Assembly (NCBI GenBank): GCA_905181755.1
Contig: CAJIYY010000024.1
Coordinates: 1 to 44,964, forward strand
Direction: 5' to 3'
Source of the DNA: Candidatus Dadabacteria bacterium UBA1144
Lineage (GTDB): Bacteria; Desulfobacterota_D; UBA1144
DNA length: 44,964 nucleotides
Below, one piece after another: positions 22,406 to 31,979 of the stretch (position 1 is its first letter; every line of letters starts with the position of its first letter). Position numbers and translations under genes: made by a program. Under the pieces are notes generated by a model, which saw nothing but the letters and a program-made list of their open reading frames with translations, made no database searches and was not told the DNA's origin.

Positions 22406-24844
22406 ATGGAATATAATTTTTTAAATATTGAGGCAAAATGGCAAAAAAACTGGGAAAACAGCTCTCTTTTCTGTCCAGATGAAAATAGTAAAAAACCAAA
22501 ATATTACATTCTAGAGATGTTTCCTTACCCCTCTGGGAAAATACACATGGGTCATGTTAGAAACTATGCGATAGGAGATGTTTCAGCAAGATTCAAAAGA
22601 TCACAAGGGTTTAATGTTCTTCATCCCATGGGTTGGGATGCGTTTGGTATGCCAGCAGAGAATGCAGCTATGAAAAACGAAATTCATCCTAAAGAATGGA
22701 CATATCAAAACATTGAGGCCATGAAGAGTCAGCTCAAACAAATGGGTCTTTCTTATGACTGGAGCAGAGAAATAAGAACGTGCGATAAAGAATATTTTGT
22801 CCACGAACAAAAATTCTTTTTAGAGCTTTACAATGCCGGCTTAGCCTATAAAAAAGAATCCTTTGTAAATTGGGACCCGGTAGACCAAACAGTTCTTGCA
22901 AATGAACAGGTCATAGAAGGGAAGGGATGGAGGTCTGGGGCATTGGTTCAGCAGAAGAAGTTGTCCCAATGGTTCTTAAAAATAACAGATTTTGCTGAAG
23001 AGCTTTTAATAGGGCTGGAAGACTTAAAGCTTTGGCCAAAAAAAGTTTTATCTATGCAAGAAAATTGGATAGGTAAATCTGTTGGAGCTACAATTAAATT
23101 CAAAATTATCGACTCTGAAGAGTTTATTGAAGTATTTACAACTCGTCCTGACACAATTTTTGGTGCTTCATTTATAGGACTATCTGCTGATCATATTATC
23201 TGTACTAATCTTACAGAAAAAAATAAAGAAGTTTCCGAATTTATTAAACTCTGTAAAAAAGCAGGAACAACTAATGTAGAACTAGAAAAAGCAGAAAAAA
23301 TTGGGATCAATACTGGGGTCATGGTCGAGCATCCTTTTACCAATGAGAAACTGCCTGTTTACATAGCTAACTTTATTCTTATTAACTACGGAACTGGTGC
23401 AATATTTGGCTGTCCCGCACACGATCAAAGAGACTTTGAATTTGCCAAAAAATATAACCTTGGTGTAAAGCAAGTAGTTGGCAAGAATGAAAAAGAAGTT
23501 GAGCTTGTTGAAGCATTTGTCGAAAAGGGTGTAATGATTAACTCTGAGTTTTTGAATGGTTTGGACATAGAGAGTGCGAAACTAAAAGTTGTAGAAAAGC
23601 TAGAAAAGAAGAATCTTGCTCAGCCTTCGGTGAAATACAAACTAAGAGATTGGGGCATCTCAAGACAAAGATACTGGGGGACCCCTATCCCGATATTATA
23701 CTCAAAAGATGGCAACACTATCCCTGTAGAAGATTCCGATTTACCTGTAGAGCTACCAAAAGAAATGGATTTTAATCACAATGGGAACTCGCTGGAGTCT
23801 CATCCAACATGGAAGCATGTAAAAAATAAAGATGGGAGCGGGAATCTAACAAGAGAAACAGATACTTTTGACACTTTCTTTGAATCTTCCTGGTACTTTG
23901 CGAGATTTTGCTCACCCCAGTCAGAACAAATGATTGATAAAGGTTTCAAGAAATGGATGCCTGTCGACCTATATATAGGAGGGGTTGAACATGCGATACT
24001 CCACCTACTCTACTCAAGATTCTTTACTCACGCTTTAAACAGACTTGGAAAAAGTCATATAACAGAGCCTTTTAAAAAATTAGTTACTCAAGGAATGGTT
24101 CTTAAAGATGGGGCAAAAATGTCAAAATCCCTAGGCAATACTGTAGACCCTGAAGAAATAATAAAAAAATATGGTGCAGATTCTGTGAGAATTTTTATTT
24201 TATTTTCTGCTCCTGTTGAAAAAGACTTAGAATGGAACGAAAAGGGAATTGAGGGTGCAAGCAGATTTTTGAAAAGAATGTGGAAAATAATTCATGAAAA
24301 CCTTGAAATAATAAGTCCATCTTTTGATGAAGATATTAACTCAATTAGCAATGAGGAAAAAAGTTTTTTAATTAAAATCCATAAAACTACAGAAAAAATC
24401 ACTAAGGATATAGAGAATCTCCAATTTAATACTTGTATTGCTGCTCTAATGGAACTTCTAAATTTTGCATATAAATTTACAGAAAAAAATACCAACCACA
24501 AGCTTTTTGGCTTCTTTGTTTATCAATTTCTACAATTAGCTAATCCATTTGTTCCACATATAACAAATGAGCTTTGGGAATTAAGTAAATTTAAGAATAA
24601 TGATATTAATTTAATTTGGCCAAAGTTTGACCAAAAGATAATTGAAAAAGACGAAATTATTATAGCTGTTCAAATTAACGGTAAAACCCGAGGTTCAATT
24701 CCCTTATTATTTGAAGAAGAAAGTGAGGAAGAGTTAAGTGCACGAATTTTTAAATCACAAGATTTTATAAAATTTTTAGATAACAAGAAGGTTGTAAAGA
24801 AAATCTATGTTAAGAACAGGCTTATTAATTTAGTAATTAAATAG
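22406..24844 (+). CDS. leuS: Leucyl-tRNA synthetase
   Basis: Class I aminoacyl-tRNA synthetase charging tRNA-Leu. 812 residues from the ATG at 22406, somewhat shorter than the usual 850-870. The HIGH-type motif is PYPSGKIHMGHVRNYAIGD near residue 36, and KMSKS is in AKMSKSLGNTVDPEE near 570. The CP1 editing domain is present, with TTRPDTIFGASF near 245 and a conserved AHDQRDFEFAKKY near 345. I took the ATG at 22406 because MEYNFLNIEAKWQ matches the family N-terminus; the frame is open back to 22346, which would add 20 unlikely residues. No leucine leader peptide or T-box is visible in the short upstream gap. The end overlaps convergent dapL by 8 nt. Confidence 0.96.
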   Translation: MEYNFLNIEAKWQKNWENSSLFCPDENSKKPKYYILEMFPYPSGKIHMGHVRNYAIGDVSARFKRSQGFNVLHPMGWDAFGMPAENAAMKNEIHPKEWTYQNIEAMKSQLKQMGLSYDWSREIRTCDKEYFVHEQKFFLELYNAGLAYKKESFVNWDPVDQTVLANEQVIEGKGWRSGALVQQKKLSQWFLKITDFAEELLIGLEDLKLWPKKVLSMQENWIGKSVGATIKFKIIDSEEFIEVFTTRPDTIFGASFIGLSADHIICTNLTEKNKEVSEFIKLCKKAGTTNVELEKAEKIGINTGVMVEHPFTNEKLPVYIANFILINYGTGAIFGCPAHDQRDFEFAKKYNLGVKQVVGKNEKEVELVEAFVEKGVMINSEFLNGLDIESAKLKVVEKLEKKNLAQPSVKYKLRDWGISRQRYWGTPIPILYSKDGNTIPVEDSDLPVELPKEMDFNHNGNSLESHPTWKHVKNKDGSGNLTRETDTFDTFFESSWYFARFCSPQSEQMIDKGFKKWMPVDLYIGGVEHAILHLLYSRFFTHALNRLGKSHITEPFKKLVTQGMVLKDGAKMSKSLGNTVDPEEIIKKYGADSVRIFILFSAPVEKDLEWNEKGIEGASRFLKRMWKIIHENLEIISPSFDEDINSISNEEKSFLIKIHKTTEKITKDIENLQFNTCIAALMELLNFAYKFTEKNTNHKLFGFFVYQFLQLANPFVPHITNELWELSKFKNNDINLIWPKFDQKIIEKDEIIIAVQINGKTRGSIPLLFEEESEEELSARIFKSQDFIKFLDNKKVVKKIYVKNRLINLVIK

Positions 24845-26000
24845 TTAGCTTCTTGATTCTTTCAACAGCCTCTGCAAGTCTTTTATCATCCAAAGTAACA
24901 GAAGCTCTAGTGTACCCCTCTCCATATGCGCCAAAACCAGTACCAGGTGTCATGACTATTCCGGCATCCTCTAAAAGACTATTTGCAAAGTCCTTTGATA
25001 AGATCCCGTTTGGATTTTTAAACCAAACATAAAAAGTTCCCTTAGGCTCGTAAACCTCAATTCCAATTGATCTAAGACCAGAAGATAAGAGTTGAGACCT
25101 TTTCTTGTATACATCAATTCTATCTTGTAGCTCATCCTGATAATTTCTCAAAGCCTCGATTCCTGCTTCTTGAACTGCTTGAAATGCTCCTGAATCAATA
25201 TTTGTTTTAACCTTTCCGATTGCGGCTACAGCACTTTCATTTCCAGCGACATGTCCCAGTCGCCAACCAGTCATACTAAATGTCTTAGAAAGACTATGAA
25301 ACTCAATCCCTACATCGATTGCTCCATCATACTCTAAAAAACTTTTTGGTTTTTCTTGAAAATACACCTCTGTATATGCAGCATCATGGCAAATCAAAAT
25401 ATTATTTTTATAAGCAAAATCTATTGCCTTTTTAAAGAACTCATCCGTGGCAAAGGCGGATGTTGGGTTATTTGGATAATTAAGAAACATTATCTTTGTT
25501 TTTTTTAAAATATCATCAGGGATAATTTCTAAATCGGGCATGAAACCATTTGACTCTAGCAATGGCATCACATAAGGCGTACCCCCTGCAAACTCAGTAG
25601 CAACGCTGTATACAGGGTATCCAGGATCTGGTACCAAAGCTATATCGCCAGGATTAACAAAAGCTAGAGGTGCATGCGCTACACCCTCTTTTGAGCCTAT
25701 TAAAGCAATTACATTTTTTTTTCCTTCTAGATGAACATCGAAACGTTTTTTATACCAAGTTGCAACTTCATTTCTAAAAGACATCATTCCTGCATAAGAA
25801 GGATATCTATGATTTTCTGGATTCATTGAAGACTGATGAAGGGCGTCAATAATTCTTTTAGGTGTCGGTATGTCTGGATCACCAACTCCAAGATCTATTA
25901 CATCTACACCTTTTGCTAATAAAGCATCTTTTTTTGCATCTATTTCTGCAAACAAATAAGGTGGCAGGTTCTTTATTCTATCTGACCATTGAATCTTCAT
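24837..26000 (-). CDS. dapL: LL-diaminopimelate aminotransferase (DapL-type class I aminotransferase)
   Basis: PLP enzyme that in the DapL variant of lysine/DAP synthesis converts tetrahydrodipicolinate directly to LL-diaminopimelate, replacing DapC, DapD and DapE. 387 residues. The N-terminal LPPYLFAEIDAKK, DLGVGDPDIPTPKRI, YPNNPTSAFA and the PLP lysine in SLSKTFSMTGWRLG (near residue 234) are intact, with GTFYVWFKNP and GFGAYGEGYTRAS near the end. The family call over AspC or other class I aminotransferases rests on overall resemblance, so activity on another keto acid is possible. It is transcribed convergently with leuS. The MidA-type gene lies 47 nt upstream on the same strand. Confidence 0.78.
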   Translation of the reverse strand: MKIQWSDRIKNLPPYLFAEIDAKKDALLAKGVDVIDLGVGDPDIPTPKRIIDALHQSSMNPENHRYPSYAGMMSFRNEVATWYKKRFDVHLEGKKNVIALIGSKEGVAHAPLAFVNPGDIALVPDPGYPVYSVATEFAGGTPYVMPLLESNGFMPDLEIIPDDILKKTKIMFLNYPNNPTSAFATDEFFKKAIDFAYKNNILICHDAAYTEVYFQEKPKSFLEYDGAIDVGIEFHSLSKTFSMTGWRLGHVAGNESAVAAIGKVKTNIDSGAFQAVQEAGIEALRNYQDELQDRIDVYKKRSQLLSSGLRSIGIEVYEPKGTFYVWFKNPNGILSKDFANSLLEDAGIVMTPGTGFGAYGEGYTRASVTLDDKRLAEAVERIKKLTI

Positions 26001-26047
26001 AACAGCGTTAATTTTAACGTAAAAAAGTATTACTTCAAATTTCTTTT

Positions 26048-27094
26048 TTAAACTTCAAAAATAATAAATTTAAACTTCTCTCCTAAAAGATTAGGTGAAA
26101 TTAACTTCTTAATATCGTCTGGAAATTTGGAATCATGATTTTGTTCTAATTTTATTATAAGATTAGCAATCTCGCTTATCAAAAAGAAACTAGCTTGAGA
26201 AAAAAAACCTATTTCGCTTAATCCATATCTCTCTGCCGACAAAGATAGCAATGTAAAATTAACATCACAGGTTATGTCCTGTTTGCATATATTATTAAAG
26301 AAATCTCTAGAGACCTCATGTTCAAAAAAACACCTTGAGGTACCAAAAGGGTCAGGAGAAGAATGAAACCAGTTTGACTTGTCTCCATAATCGTTAATCA
26401 AAAAAACAAACCTTGAAAACTTGTCAGTTAAAAGCTCAAAATATTTCTCATACTCCCGAACAGGAAGCTCGAAGTAGAAGTCTTCTCTCATTTCTAATCC
26501 ATACTCAGCAACTTTACCAATTAAAGCTTCATCTGCTACATCAAGGCACTCGATGATAGTATTTTCTTTTTGTTCAACATTAACCTGATACAAAATACCT
26601 TCCTTCAATATGCATCTATCAAAGATTAAGGCGTCAAAAAATTCATTGCAAAAAACAAATCCGTCCTGGTCTATATCTTTTAGCGACTCAATTGAAGAAG
26701 AAACGGTTAGAACCCCACTATGACTTTTTAAATTTTTCAAAATTTCTTTGTGAAGACGGGAATTCTGTTCAATTAAAATAATATCTAGTTTTGCATATAT
26801 TTCAGGAGAGGTTTCTTTAATATGCTCTAAAACAGACAACATGAGAACCCCAGTGTTCGCCCCTAGTTCCAAGAATGAAATCTTACTTGATTTACAATTA
26901 GGAAAAACTTTAGAAATAAAAAATTCAGCAATAGAATATCCATAAATCTTAGAAATAGATGGTGATGTCAAAAAATCTCCGTTTCTAGAGATTTTAGACT
27001 CGCCTTGATAATAGCCATTTTTACTATACAGGGCATAGTTTACAAAAGATGAAAATGGAACTTTCTTCCTATAATTAAATAAATCACCAAACAC
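26048..27094 (-). CDS. MidA/NDUFAF7-type SAM-dependent methyltransferase
   Basis: 348-residue protein of the DUF185 family, whose mitochondrial member methylates an arginine of complex I subunit NDUFS2. The conserved start VPFSSFVNYALYSKNGYYQ is at about 11-29, then NGDFLTSPSISKIYGYSIAEF near 37, and the SAM loop FLELGANTGVLM near 73. VFCNEFFDALIFDR near 147 matches the family's N-E-x-x-D-A-x-P motif, here with I-F in place of the proline. Bacterial targets are not established; no nuo gene is near. The start is a GTG at 27094 without a clear ribosome-binding site. Sequence drift is high in the C-terminal third. Confidence 0.83.
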   Translation of the reverse strand: MFGDLFNYRKKVPFSSFVNYALYSKNGYYQGESKISRNGDFLTSPSISKIYGYSIAEFFISKVFPNCKSSKISFLELGANTGVLMLSVLEHIKETSPEIYAKLDIILIEQNSRLHKEILKNLKSHSGVLTVSSSIESLKDIDQDGFVFCNEFFDALIFDRCILKEGILYQVNVEQKENTIIECLDVADEALIGKVAEYGLEMREDFYFELPVREYEKYFELLTDKFSRFVFLINDYGDKSNWFHSSPDPFGTSRCFFEHEVSRDFFNNICKQDITCDVNFTLLSLSAERYGLSEIGFFSQASFFLISEIANLIIKLEQNHDSKFPDDIKKLISPNLLGEKFKFIIFEV

Positions 27095-27122
27095 AAGATA
27101 AGAATAACAAATATCCTTAAAA

Positions 27123-27151
27123 TTGTTTAGACCTTTCCTATAAGTTAAAAT
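27123..27151 (+). promoter_or_regulatory. Promoter of pduO-glnD-nadB, probably giving a leaderless mRNA
   Basis: -35 TTGTTT (27123-27128), 17-nt spacer, -10 TAAAAT (27146-27151), then 5 nt to the pduO ATG at 27157. No Shine-Dalgarno sequence. Confidence 0.55.
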
Positions 27152-27156
27152 AAGAC

Positions 27157-27717
27157 ATGGCTAAAAAAATGCGTATATCAAAAGTTTATACAAAGTTTGG
27201 TGACAAAGGTGAGACAATGCTTGTTGGTGGCGAAGTGGTTTCGAAGAGCTCTACAAGGGTCGCTTCATATGGCGAAATTGATGAGCTAAACTCAGCACTA
27301 GGAGTTGCTCAAGCAAACAAGATGTCAGATGATGTAAAAAAAATTATTACTATGGTTCAAAATGATTTGTTTATAATTGGGGCCGATCTAGCCTCAACAA
27401 AGAATACAAAAGTTCCAAGAATAAAAAAAACCAAAGTAAACAAGATAGAAAGAGTTATTGATAAATACAATTTAAAAGTTGGTCCTCTTAAAGAGTTCAT
27501 TCTTCCTTCGGGCTGTATTGCTGGAGCGAGCCTTCATTTGGCTAGAACAATATGCAGAAGGGCTGAAAGAAATATTGTTGCACTAGTAGACGTCGAGTGG
27601 GTAAATCCAAACGTATTAATCTATATTAATAGACTTTCTGATTTACTTTTTGTGTTAGCTAGAAATGAAAACAAAATAAGCCATGAGGGCGAAGTTTATG
27701 TTAATTTTAGAAAATGA
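27157..27717 (+). CDS. Cob(I)alamin adenosyltransferase, PduO type
   Basis: Transfers the adenosyl group of ATP to cob(I)alamin to make coenzyme B12. 186 residues forming the PduO four-helix bundle. YTKFGDKGETMLVGG near residue 11 is the ATP-binding N-terminal motif (family Y-T-K-T-G-D-x-G-x-T), with Phe replacing the usual Thr. ASYGEIDELNSALG near 37 and EFILPSGCIAGASLHLART with CRRAERNIV near 112-137 are well kept, as is YINRLSDLLFVLARNE. It implies a B12-dependent isomerase or mutase elsewhere in the genome. Its stop overlaps glnD by 4 nt (ATGA), making it the first gene of a coupled run with glnD and nadB. Confidence 0.9.
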   Translation: MAKKMRISKVYTKFGDKGETMLVGGEVVSKSSTRVASYGEIDELNSALGVAQANKMSDDVKKIITMVQNDLFIIGADLASTKNTKVPRIKKTKVNKIERVIDKYNLKVGPLKEFILPSGCIAGASLHLARTICRRAERNIVALVDVEWVNPNVLIYINRLSDLLFVLARNENKISHEGEVYVNFRK

Positions 27718-30251
27718 CAAGTAATTTTACTACTAAGTTTCAAGCTATTTATGGTGAAATTAAAGACTCCCATCTATCTAAAGAAAATTCTGGAACGCAC
27801 GTTGTTAACAACTACTCTAACCAAATAGATAAGCTTATTTCATCTGAACTAAATATTAAGTATAAGAATAAAGGTATTGCCATTTTGGCTCTTGGAGGCT
27901 ATGGAAGAAGGGAGCTGTGCTTAAAGTCCGATATAGATATTCTTATATTATATGAAAAAACAAAACAAACTGAAGCCAAGGCTATTGGGGAAAATATATT
28001 ATATAAACTTTGGGATACCGGCCTAGAAATAGGGAACTCCATGAGAACAATCGAAGACTGCCTAGAGCTTGCAAGTACTCAAGATTCAACAATATTGACA
28101 TCACTTTTAGACTTAAGAGCAATTGCAGGAGATTCACTTCTACATATGAAGCTTCAAAATGATATCAATAGAAAATTGCTTCCAAATATTTCTCAAAACT
28201 TTATAAATGAGAAAATATTAGAAAGGAAAAAAAGGCACTTAAAATATGGCTCACCAAGCTATTTAACAGAGCCCGACATAAAGGAAGGAAGAGGTTGTCT
28301 TAGGGACATACATTCTATATTCTGGATTTTAAAAGCATTTCATTCCCAAATCGAGATTAATAAATTTCTAGGTGGTGGTTTTTTAAATAAGTATGAATTA
28401 AAGACAATAAATGAATCACTAAACTTTCTTTTAACAATTAGAAACCACTTACACATAAACAAGAAGAGTGAGATCGACATTGTCGACTTTAAATCTCAAA
28501 TTGAAGTAGCAGACTTTTTTAGAATAAAAAATGAATCTTTTTTAACCAAAGAAACTCTTTTTATGAAAAGACTATATGGGAATATAAATAAGGTTGAGGA
28601 ATTAACTGACAAAATAATAGAAAAAACTATAAGTAAAAAGGTGTTCTCTTCTAAAAGAATTCAGAATCTTAACGATTTTTTTATTATTCACAGAGGGAAG
28701 CTAAGAGCGATAAACCCAAGCATCTTGTTCAAAAACACAAGGAATATTTTAAAAGCATTTGAATATTCTGCGGCACATGATGCGGAGATATCAGACGATG
28801 TTCTGAAAGAAATGAGAAAAGTAAAAGTAAATAAATTTTCAAAATTAGAGATTAAGACATTAAATCTTCACTTTGTAGAAATTCTAAAAAAAGGTAAAAA
28901 TATTTACAAGATTCTTTCTAGTCTAAATAAAAACAATATTTTATCTTTTCTAATCAAAGAATTTGAAACTATAAAAGATCTTCCGTTGGCTGACCCATCT
29001 CACATTTATACTGTAGATGTTCATTCTATTTTACTTGTTAAAGAATTTGAAAAGCTTATTAGCGGATCATATAAGAAAGAATTTCCATTTGAAACCTCTG
29101 TGGCACTTAAGCTTAAGAAAAAGGAAATTTTCTATCTAACTTGTCTACTGCATGATATTGGAAAAGGATACGGCAACAGTCATGCACAAAGAGGAGCAGA
29201 TATTGCAAAAGAAGTATGTAAAAACCTTAAGTGTGAGGATGAAACAGCCCAAAAGGTTGAGTTCTTAATTCGAGAACACCTATTAATGTCTAACTATTCT
29301 CAGAAAAGAGACCTTGATGACCAGCAGCTAATAAAAGAATTTAAAGAAAGAATTAAGTCTCAGGAAAAGCTTCAATATCTATTTGTTCTAACTTTTTGTG
29401 ACCTAAGAAGTGTAGCGCCTGATGTATGGTCAACATGGAAAGGAAACCTTTTATCTCAGTTATTTAAAAAGGCTGATAGCCTTTTTAAAAAATCTAAATC
29501 GAAACAACAAACTTCTTTACATAAAAACAGCAAAAGGGACATGGTGTTTAAGTCGATAGATGAAGGGGCATTTAAAAAAGTAGCTGGAAACTCTTTTGCA
29601 ACATACTTTAATACTTATAAAGAAGATGAGCTTAAATATCAGATAAAGATCTTAATGAATCAGGCGAGTGATGTTTCTCTACAGATAAGATACAGCCAAA
29701 AGAATAATTTTGACCATGTCACTATTTGGTCAAAGAAAGAAAAAATCGGTTTTGCAGAAATCTGCGGCAAGCTTTCTTCGGCTAGTATAAATATTTACTC
29801 GGGTAGAATAACTTTTGTGAAAAAAAATCTTGCACTCTACACATTTGAAGTTAGCAGGTTTGGAAAGTCTACCTTTAGAGACAGAGGTCTATGGCGAACC
29901 ATGCAACTTGAGCTCGAACAAGAAAAACTTGAGTTTGAAAAAAATAAAATTAATAAAAATATTAGTTCTGACTTTAAGGGTCCTAAAGTTGAAGCTAAGA
30001 TTAAAATTGACAATGTCTCTTCTAAAAATTTTACAATCATAGAAATTACTTCTAATGACAAGCCTGGTTTGCTTTACGAAATATCAAAAAATTTAAAAGA
30101 TGAAGGTTTGACAGTTGGCTTAGTTAAAATCTCAACAAGACGTGGGTCGGTAGACGATTCTTTTTATGTAAAAAAAGTTACTGGAAAAAAGTTGACTACA
30201 GTCGATGATATTCAATCAGTCAAAGAAAGTTTAAAAAGAGTACTCTCATGA
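27714..30251 (+). CDS. glnD: Bifunctional [protein-PII] uridylyltransferase / uridylyl-removing enzyme
   Basis: Senses glutamine and attaches or removes UMP on the PII signalling protein. 845 residues with all expected domains: nucleotidyltransferase with GGYGRRELCLKSDIDILIL at about 61-79, a helical linker, an HD phosphohydrolase domain with LLHDIGKGYG and SHAQRG near 478-495, and two C-terminal ACT domains (about 665-740 and 772-845, the second with ITSNDKPGLLYEISKN). Keeping both catalytic motifs and both ACT domains suggests full nitrogen-sensing function, notable in a compact genome. No glnB or glnE lies nearby. It overlaps pduO upstream and nadB downstream by 4 nt each (both ATGA). Confidence 0.93.
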   Translation: MTSNFTTKFQAIYGEIKDSHLSKENSGTHVVNNYSNQIDKLISSELNIKYKNKGIAILALGGYGRRELCLKSDIDILILYEKTKQTEAKAIGENILYKLWDTGLEIGNSMRTIEDCLELASTQDSTILTSLLDLRAIAGDSLLHMKLQNDINRKLLPNISQNFINEKILERKKRHLKYGSPSYLTEPDIKEGRGCLRDIHSIFWILKAFHSQIEINKFLGGGFLNKYELKTINESLNFLLTIRNHLHINKKSEIDIVDFKSQIEVADFFRIKNESFLTKETLFMKRLYGNINKVEELTDKIIEKTISKKVFSSKRIQNLNDFFIIHRGKLRAINPSILFKNTRNILKAFEYSAAHDAEISDDVLKEMRKVKVNKFSKLEIKTLNLHFVEILKKGKNIYKILSSLNKNNILSFLIKEFETIKDLPLADPSHIYTVDVHSILLVKEFEKLISGSYKKEFPFETSVALKLKKKEIFYLTCLLHDIGKGYGNSHAQRGADIAKEVCKNLKCEDETAQKVEFLIREHLLMSNYSQKRDLDDQQLIKEFKERIKSQEKLQYLFVLTFCDLRSVAPDVWSTWKGNLLSQLFKKADSLFKKSKSKQQTSLHKNSKRDMVFKSIDEGAFKKVAGNSFATYFNTYKEDELKYQIKILMNQASDVSLQIRYSQKNNFDHVTIWSKKEKIGFAEICGKLSSASINIYSGRITFVKKNLALYTFEVSRFGKSTFRDRGLWRTMQLELEQEKLEFEKNKINKNISSDFKGPKVEAKIKIDNVSSKNFTIIEITSNDKPGLLYEISKNLKDEGLTVGLVKISTRRGSVDDSFYVKKVTGKKLTTVDDIQSVKESLKRVLS

Positions 30252-31855
30252 ACAAGTCCAAAATTCAGGAAATGGAAACAGATTTTCTAATAATTGGATC
30301 AGGATTGTCTGGCCTTTATGCGGCTATATATGCCTCGAACTTTGGAAAAGTTTCATTAATCACAAAATCTTCTATTCAGGAAAGTAATTCGTACTGGGCT
30401 CAAGGTGGAATAGCTGCTGCAATAAATGATGATGACTCAATTGAAATCCACAAACAAGACACCTTGTCAGTGGGTTGTGGTCTGAATAACGTGGGGGCTG
30501 TCGACGTCATGGTCTCAGAAGGCACAAAAAGAGTCCTTGAGCTAATAGAACAAGGAATGGAGTTTGATCGTGTTGAATCTGGCTTTGACTTTGGAATTGA
30601 AGGAGGTCATAGCAGAAGAAGGATTTTGCACGCCCTTGGTAACGAAACAGGGAAGGCTGTTGTAGACTTCTTATGCAAAGAAGTTCAAAAAAACAATAAA
30701 ATATCAATTTATGAGAATTCTTTTGTAATAGATTTGTTTTCAAACTCTAAAACTTGCTTTGGATGCCTTCTTTTCTCTGACAAGAAAAAAAACAAGATTA
30801 GCATCCACTCAAAAGCAACAATACTAGCAACTGGGGGAGGCTGTGGTCTATATTCTCAGTCATCTAATCCATCAAGCACCTCGGGTGATGGAATAGCCTT
30901 GGGCCTAAATGCGGGTGCAACAGTAAGAGATATGGAGTTTATACAGTTTCATCCAACAGTTTTTTCAAAAGATGGTGCACAGAACTTTCTTATATCAGAG
31001 GCAATCAGAGGAGAAGGTGGCCAACTAGTTAATCATTCCAAAGTTAGATTTATGGAAAACTACTCTAAGCAATTAGAGCTTGCGCCTCGAGATGTTGTTG
31101 CCAAAGCAATATTTAACGAAATGAGAACAAACGGGGAAAAGAATGTCTTTCTATCTTTAAAACATCTCAAATCAAGCTTAATCAAGAACAGGTTCAAAAA
31201 TACATTTGAACTATGTCTAAGAGAGGGATTAGATATAACAAAAGATGATATTCCAGTTTCGCCTGCAGCACACTACATGATCGGTGGAGTTAAAACTAAT
31301 ACTTTCTCTGAAACCAACATTAAGAATCTCTACGCTTGCGGAGAAGTTGCTTGTGCTGGTGCGCATGGTGCAAACAGATTGGCAAGCAACTCACTTCTTG
31401 AATGCCTGGTGTTTGCAAAAAGAGCCGTAGATTCTGCGCTAAGGCTATCAAAAAAACTAGAACAAATTCCACCAAACCTAATAGAAAAGGCAAAAAAATG
31501 CTCCCTTATTTCTTCTGATAAAAAGGTTGAAAGATATCTGAGCTATAGAATATCGCTCTCACAAATTATCAACAACTACGTTGGAATACTAAGAAACAAA
31601 AAAGACTTACTCCTTGCACTAAATGAAATTTCCTCTATAAAGAGAACAAATTTAGACGAATTTGACCTAATTGACAAAAGACTTATGAACCTAAAAAGCC
31701 TAACCTATTTGATTACTAAGTCTGCACTCCTTAGAGAAGAGTCAAGAGGGTCACATGTACGAGAAGACTTTTCAACTCAATCAGCGAAGTGGATAAAGCA
31801 CATAAGCTGGAAGCTTAATGATGGAACCTTGAGATTTTCTTATTCAAAACAGTAA
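30248..31855 (+). CDS. nadB: L-aspartate oxidase
   Basis: FAD enzyme oxidising aspartate to iminoaspartate, the first step of de novo NAD synthesis. 535 residues. The FAD loop DFLIIGSGLSGLYAA is at about 12-26, SYWAQGGIAAA near 48, HALGNETG near 128, FIQFHPTVF near 235, and the substrate-site region EAIRGEGG near 253. The C-terminal flavin contacts GANRLASNSLLECLVF near 374 and RESRGSHVREDF near 497 are intact. It overlaps glnD by 4 nt (ATGA). nadC and nadA follow about 3 kb downstream but are separated from it by a promoter and korAB. Confidence 0.95.
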   Translation: MNKSKIQEMETDFLIIGSGLSGLYAAIYASNFGKVSLITKSSIQESNSYWAQGGIAAAINDDDSIEIHKQDTLSVGCGLNNVGAVDVMVSEGTKRVLELIEQGMEFDRVESGFDFGIEGGHSRRRILHALGNETGKAVVDFLCKEVQKNNKISIYENSFVIDLFSNSKTCFGCLLFSDKKKNKISIHSKATILATGGGCGLYSQSSNPSSTSGDGIALGLNAGATVRDMEFIQFHPTVFSKDGAQNFLISEAIRGEGGQLVNHSKVRFMENYSKQLELAPRDVVAKAIFNEMRTNGEKNVFLSLKHLKSSLIKNRFKNTFELCLREGLDITKDDIPVSPAAHYMIGGVKTNTFSETNIKNLYACGEVACAGAHGANRLASNSLLECLVFAKRAVDSALRLSKKLEQIPPNLIEKAKKCSLISSDKKVERYLSYRISLSQIINNYVGILRNKKDLLLALNEISSIKRTNLDEFDLIDKRLMNLKSLTYLITKSALLREESRGSHVREDFSTQSAKWIKHISWKLNDGTLRFSYSKQ

Positions 31856-31871
31856 ATTATATTCATTTTCA

Positions 31872-31899
31872 TTGTATTAAATAAAAAAAATGCTATAAT
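31872..31899 (+). promoter_or_regulatory. Promoter of korA-korB-nadC-nadA
   Basis: -35 TTGTAT (31872-31877), 16-nt spacer, consensus -10 TATAAT (31894-31899). The predicted start near 31906 leaves an untranslated leader of about 74 nt ending in AAGGTG 7 nt before the korA ATG. I see no riboswitch in that leader. Confidence 0.55.
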
Positions 31900-31979
31900 T
31901 TTTTGCGGTGCATTCCAGTTCTGTATTTACTGAAAGTACTCTATAGATAATTTATATTTTAGCTTAAAGGTGAAGTTTA